Positions 60,187 to 64,000 of a DNA stretch of 64,000 bases are shown here, in pieces (within the stretch, counting starts at the first letter, position 1; every line of letters begins with the position of its first letter). Made by a program: the position numbers and the translations under genes. The stretch is taken from the NCBI GenBank assembly GCA_013396915.1, contig VWZL01002013.1, forward strand, positions 1 to 64,000, written 5' to 3'. Below the pieces are notes generated by a model that saw nothing but the letters and a program-made list of their open reading frames with translations, made no database searches and was not told where the DNA came from. This DNA is from Stercorarius parasiticus. Taxonomy: Eukaryota; Chordata; Aves; Charadriiformes; Stercorariidae.

Positions 60187-60940
60187 AAGAATCACAGAAT
60201 GGTAGGAGTTGGAAGGGATCTTCAGAGATCATCTAGTCCAACCCCCTGACAAAGCAGATTCACCTAGAGCAGGTTGCACAGAAACACGTCCAGGCAGGTA
60301 TTGAATATCTCCAAAGGAGACCACAGCCTCTCTGGACAGCCTGTTCCAGTGCTCTCTCACCCTCAAAGTAAAGAAGTTTTTCCTCATGTTGAGATGGAAT
60401 TTTCTGTGTTCCAGTTTGTGCCCGTTGCCTCTTGTCTTGTCACTGAGCACCGCTGAAAAGAGTCTGGCCCCATTCTCTTGACACCCACCCTTTAGATATT
60501 TATAAACATTGATGAGATCCCCTCTCAGTCTTCTCTTCTCCAGGCTAAACGGACCCAGGTGTCCCAGTCTTTCTCATAAGAGAGATGCTCCTTTCCCTTG
60601 ATTATCTTTGTAGCCCTCCGTTGGACTCTCTTCAGCAATTCCTTGTCTTTCTTGAACCGAGGAGCCCAGAACTGGACTCAGTACTCCAGATGTAGCCTCA
60701 GCAGGGCAGAGTAGAGGGAAGCATAACCTCCCTCGACCTGCTGTCCGTGGTCTTTTTAATGCATCCCAGGAGACCACTGGCTTTCTTGGCCACAAGGGCA
60801 CATTGCTGGCTCATGATCAACTTGTTGTATACCAGGACTCCCAGGTCCCTCTCTGCAGAGCTGCTTTCCAGCATGTCAACACCTAACCTGTACTGCTGCA
60901 TGGGGTTATTCCTCCCTAGGTGCAAGACCCTATACATGCA
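60187..60940 (-). mobile_element. CR1 LINE, 5'-truncated copy, about 750 bp, distinct subfamily
   Basis: Minus-strand CR1 whose 3' end is at 60187 (AATCACAGAATGGTAGGAGT) with no octamer expansion. The 3'UTR contains a CAGGGGGTTGGACTAGATG-type block and the ORF2 C-terminus ([26 protein letters not shown]). The RT C-terminal block lies at 60698-60937 ([41 protein letters not shown]). The 3'UTR and codon choices differ from the other copies, so it belongs to another CR1 subfamily. The frame is broken. Confidence 0.93.
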
Positions 60941-63255
60941 CTCGTCAGCTATTTTGGCTATTTTTGAAATTTAAGCAACTGCTACTTTTGAGACCACCGG
61001 AAAAAATACAAGAACAGCATTTTTCAATTTTCATTTGACACTTAGGCTTTTATCTTTTTTTTTCTTAACTTGTAGTTCTGAGTAATAGAACTTAATACAA
61101 ATACTGTTCTTACTTTTACATGAGGCATTCTGCAGAATTCACTATCAGTGGACGTACAAATTACTAGATTCAGTAGAAGATGAGCAGAACAATTGACTTT
61201 GGCCTCCTTACAATAGGTATGTAGGAAGGTACTACATTAAATGTGCCGAAGTAAAGCGCAGAATCTTGTCCTGCTTTTGTACAAAAAATCATCTTTCTGC
61301 AGGAGAAGTCTTGCTTTTATTTTTAATTTAGATTCTTGTTTTTTTCTCTTCAAGAATCCTCCATGAAAAAAAATAATTTGAAAAATTGCACAGTTTTGAT
61401 TGGTTGAAATAATTCAATCATTTCTGCTGATTGTCTTGCAGTTTTGTACTAGCTTTGTGAACTTAAAGGTTGCTCCTGAGACTAGCAGCAAAGGCGACTG
61501 TCACTTAATAGTTCCTGTTTCTTGTGGAAACAAAAATTACCAGAACACAGGTGCCCAATTCTTCCTAAATTTTCTTTCCACTCACCCCCAGTCTCCATTT
61601 AGAATGGTTTTTCAACATGTACTCTTACTGTGGGTGGGGAGGAGTGTTGAAATGAGTTGGTGCTTGATTAAACCAAACATATTGGGTACTCAAGACAAAG
61701 CCAACTGAAATTAATGAGAATATTTTCTAAACAGTTGAGTGAGCATATACCAAACACAGTATTTACATTTGATTAGGTTCAAGCCAAGGCTATTCCCAGC
61801 TTGTGTTTTAAAAACTTTTTACTAGTACAATTCTGTCATTCAGCATGAAAAGTAATATCATATCAAAGTTACATTATTGATTCATAGACAGGTGCCTGCA
61901 GCTAAGGAAATCCTAAAGTCCTCCAGATTCACCCTACTGCTTAAGAATCTGGAGTTTCAGACCATACAAGTATGATGAAAAGAACAGAAAAATCACTAGT
62001 TTGACTAATGTGTTTGTCATTCATGAACAGAGACGGTCAGCGCTATCAGTGTAAGTTATTTAATGCTTAATTAGAATGAATCTGAGGCACAAACACAATT
62101 TTCTCAGTTAGTCAAACTAATGTGCAAGTTCTCAATGACGTTACAGTGAGAAAGGTCACTGTTGACTAAGATCTAGCTGCAGATCAGTAACAAGTCAATT
62201 AGTTCCAGGTATTACTGTAACATTAAAAGTTATTTAGTGAGGAAGCACACAATGATGAAAACACTGTATTTATAACAGACATTGCAATGAAATTACCTCA
62301 ATGGAGACTACTGGAGCCTTGATTGAGGCACACTAGTAGTAAATGAGTGAAACTTTTTCTGCACTGTAGGAGTGTACTGGTTTGTATCTAAAAGCTTCTT
62401 CTTAGAACATGATATATTTTATTTGATACGGACACTTCTAAAAACCAAACTGGAGGTAAAGGGTTTTGCTATAGGAAAGGGGTTTCTCCACACTTGCAAC
62501 TTGAAATTGGGTGTTAACCCTTTCACATTTTCATAATAGTTTTCAGATCACAGTTTTTTAAAAAAACATATTATCTAAAATTAACCTCTTTTCCCTGGAG
62601 GGCAACTGAAGACACATCTGCTGAGTAAATTTTCTTGAGACCTCTAGTACACCTATCAAACTGAAAGCAAACAAGACTTTCCCCCACATGCCCAACATTT
62701 TATGTTAAGATTTTATATGTATTGATATTAGATTAATCAGTGTAACATAAAGCAAGAGATAATCAATATTTTAGAAGCAACATATAAAATGACATTGAAG
62801 CATCCTAAAAAGAACAGCAAAATCAGAGCTAAGAGCAAAGATAACAAATCAGGTATAAGAACAAAGAAAATGCATGCAGAGAGCTGGACAAAATCACTTC
62901 ATGCTTCTCTAGTATGATCTTCCTTTATTGCATTTTTCCCTAAAACAAAACAAATAAAAATAATAGAGGAAGAACAAATTAAAAATAAAAAAGCATGAAT
63001 ATTCCATAGTAAAAATAAAAAAGAGGAAAAACATCAAATAGTATCTTCTAAAAAAACTAAAGATTTTTCTAAAGCTCTCTGTAACCTTGCATGAGGAGGC
63101 TGTAGACTTTTAGCAGTAGCTGGGAACTCAAGTCACAAGTGAAGAATCACTTCTACCATATGCTGCGTAAACACAGAGTAAAAGAATAAGTAGAAACTCT
63201 CTAAGGATTATGCTGCAATTTGCAATTGTAATATACAAATATTGGCACTTGCTGA
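60941..63255. other. Unique AT-rich stretch
   Basis: No gene or transposon recognised. The 61400-61708 frame (102 codons) resembles no family. A-rich low-complexity sequence occupies 62941-63025. Confidence 0.5.
62941..63025. repeat. A-rich low-complexity tract (AAAATA units)
   Basis: Repeated AAAATAAAAA and AACAAA units with few other bases. Confidence 0.65.
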
Positions 63256-64000
63256 TACTTGACTCAGAGCAATCGTACAACAGAGGGGTCCTCCAAGAAG
63301 CCTGACAAGGTAGGCAGCTGCCTCATCTTCTCTGTATCCATGGTGGATACATACCTTTTTGTGTCCCTGAAGTACTCTCTGCTGATGTAGTCTATACTAA
63401 GAATACATGGGGCATCTGGGTTGGTCAAAATAGGATAGTTTTCCACTTGTCCCCTCTTAGGCTCAACTCAGCCTCCAACACAGACAACTGTTGGTATCCC
63501 CTTGTCAATTCAGAAATTCATGATGGGTTCCTTCCCACCATATCCTGATGGCATTAGGGTACACTGTGCACTGGTGTCCACCAAAGTCTGTGGATCAGAA
63601 AGATCCACATAGTCCAGCAAAGCCAATTACCCCTTTCCTCTTCCTAGCATAAGGCAGAAGCCCTCTGTTTCTGGTCAGAATATTCACTGCCTGATCATTG
63701 CAGTGCCAAACCAGACATATTTTCACCATAATCATGTGAGGCACTCTCAGTCCTTGTTCTATGTCTGGGCAATCACTGGTTGCCTCTACTGTCACAGCAG
63801 CAGCTGGAATAACAACATTCTTGGATGACCTCTTTCTTAGCAGCTGTCTTCTCCCCCAGTTTGCATATGTGGACTTCTAGCTTCAAGGTAGGTTCACCAT
63901 CCCACTTCTTTGTGCCCTCTCCCTGGTCACACAGCAAAAACCAGAGTGCCACATAGCATGGTTGGGATGGAGCTAAATTTTTTGATAGCAACCAGACCCA
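63256..64000 (-). mobile_element. Endogenous retrovirus internal remnant (gag end and protease), cut by the window end
   Basis: Minus-strand retroviral internal sequence. Reading from the window end towards 63256: a probable gag C-terminal region (63990-63640, a charged KLEVHICKLGEKTAAKKEVI stretch), then the protease, then the segment leading towards RT, which stops abruptly at about 63256. No LTR is visible within the window. Frames are interrupted by stops and shifts, so it is a dead copy. It is related to the short fragment at 26180-26560. I place it in the avian ERVL-like group from general resemblance; the class is not proven by the sequence alone. Confidence 0.7.
63264..63610 (-). pseudogene. 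Retroviral aspartic protease remnant (broken)
   Basis: The minus-strand frame carries LVDTSAQCTLMPSGYGGKEP near 63590-63530. The usual active-site triplet DTG is DTS here, a change expected to weaken or abolish activity. Stops follow at about 63518 and 63470. The frame then continues open (63446-63264) with APCILSIDYISREYF, matching the C-terminal strand region of a retroviral protease, and ends EDPSVVRLL-stop. The homologous block at 26338 keeps DTGA. It has no intact start and is not functional. Confidence 0.72.

Noticed and set aside
62368..62400. TGTACTGGTTTGTATC resembling the start of an ERVL LTR
   Set aside because: The similarity ends after a dozen bases and no matching LTR body or 3' end follows.

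Overview
The window looks like nuclear DNA from a bird. It is AT-rich, carries no convincing host protein-coding gene, and is scattered with fragments of CR1 (the main avian LINE). These are recognised by their reverse-transcriptase (RT) remnants and by 3' ends with the octamer tail ATTCTATG / CATAGAAT. It also holds solo LTRs and internal fragments of endogenous retroviruses of the kind I associate with avian ERVL-like elements. The species cannot be fixed from sequence alone. The stretch is best read as intergenic or intronic. Nearly every open frame that resembles a protein is a decayed piece of CR1 ORF1/ORF2 or of a retroviral gag/pro region; the rest are short chance frames.

Layout: 1-2.97 kb unique; 2.975-3.674 kb solo LTR (-) with a perfect 5-bp target-site duplication (TSD); 3.83-5.11 kb CR1 (-); 5.1-14.1 kb unique; 14.14-14.47 kb very old CR1 (+); 17.13-17.59 kb solo LTR (+) with a perfect 5-bp TSD; 20.74-21.12 kb solo LTR (+); 21.46-21.89 kb CR1 (+); 23.45-24.03 kb LTR (-); 25.80-26.17 kb CR1 (+) abutting a retroviral protease fragment (26.18-26.56 kb, +); 27.22-28.10 kb CR1 (-); 32.33-33.9 kb CR1 (-) keeping the rarely preserved ORF1 esterase and endonuclease regions fused to a short 3' tail; 35.09-35.58 kb CR1 (-); 38.93-39.58 kb two abutting CR1 pieces (+); 46.63-47.06 kb CR1 endonuclease/RT linker (+); 52.92-53.22 kb CR1 3' end (+); 56.79-58.44 kb CR1 with most of the RT (+); 60.19-60.94 kb CR1 (-); 63.26-64.0 kb retroviral gag/protease remnant (-) running off the window end. 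The rest is unique AT-rich DNA with simple repeats.

The most notable signals are relationships between repeat copies. (1) Two CR1 copies 52 kb apart share three inactivating changes in RT, including loss of a catalytic Asp. (2) Two inverted CR1 segments 11 kb apart are identical over 526 bp, including the same nonsense codon and frameshift. (3) A second inverted CR1 pair differs at 2 of 295 positions. Together these suggest CR1 RNAs already unable to encode RT were still copied (in trans), or that copies were recently duplicated or converted. I found no tRNA, rRNA, CRISPR array or bacterial-type system, and no clear new biological system beyond these patterns. A few possible exons with good splice signals are listed as weak leads.
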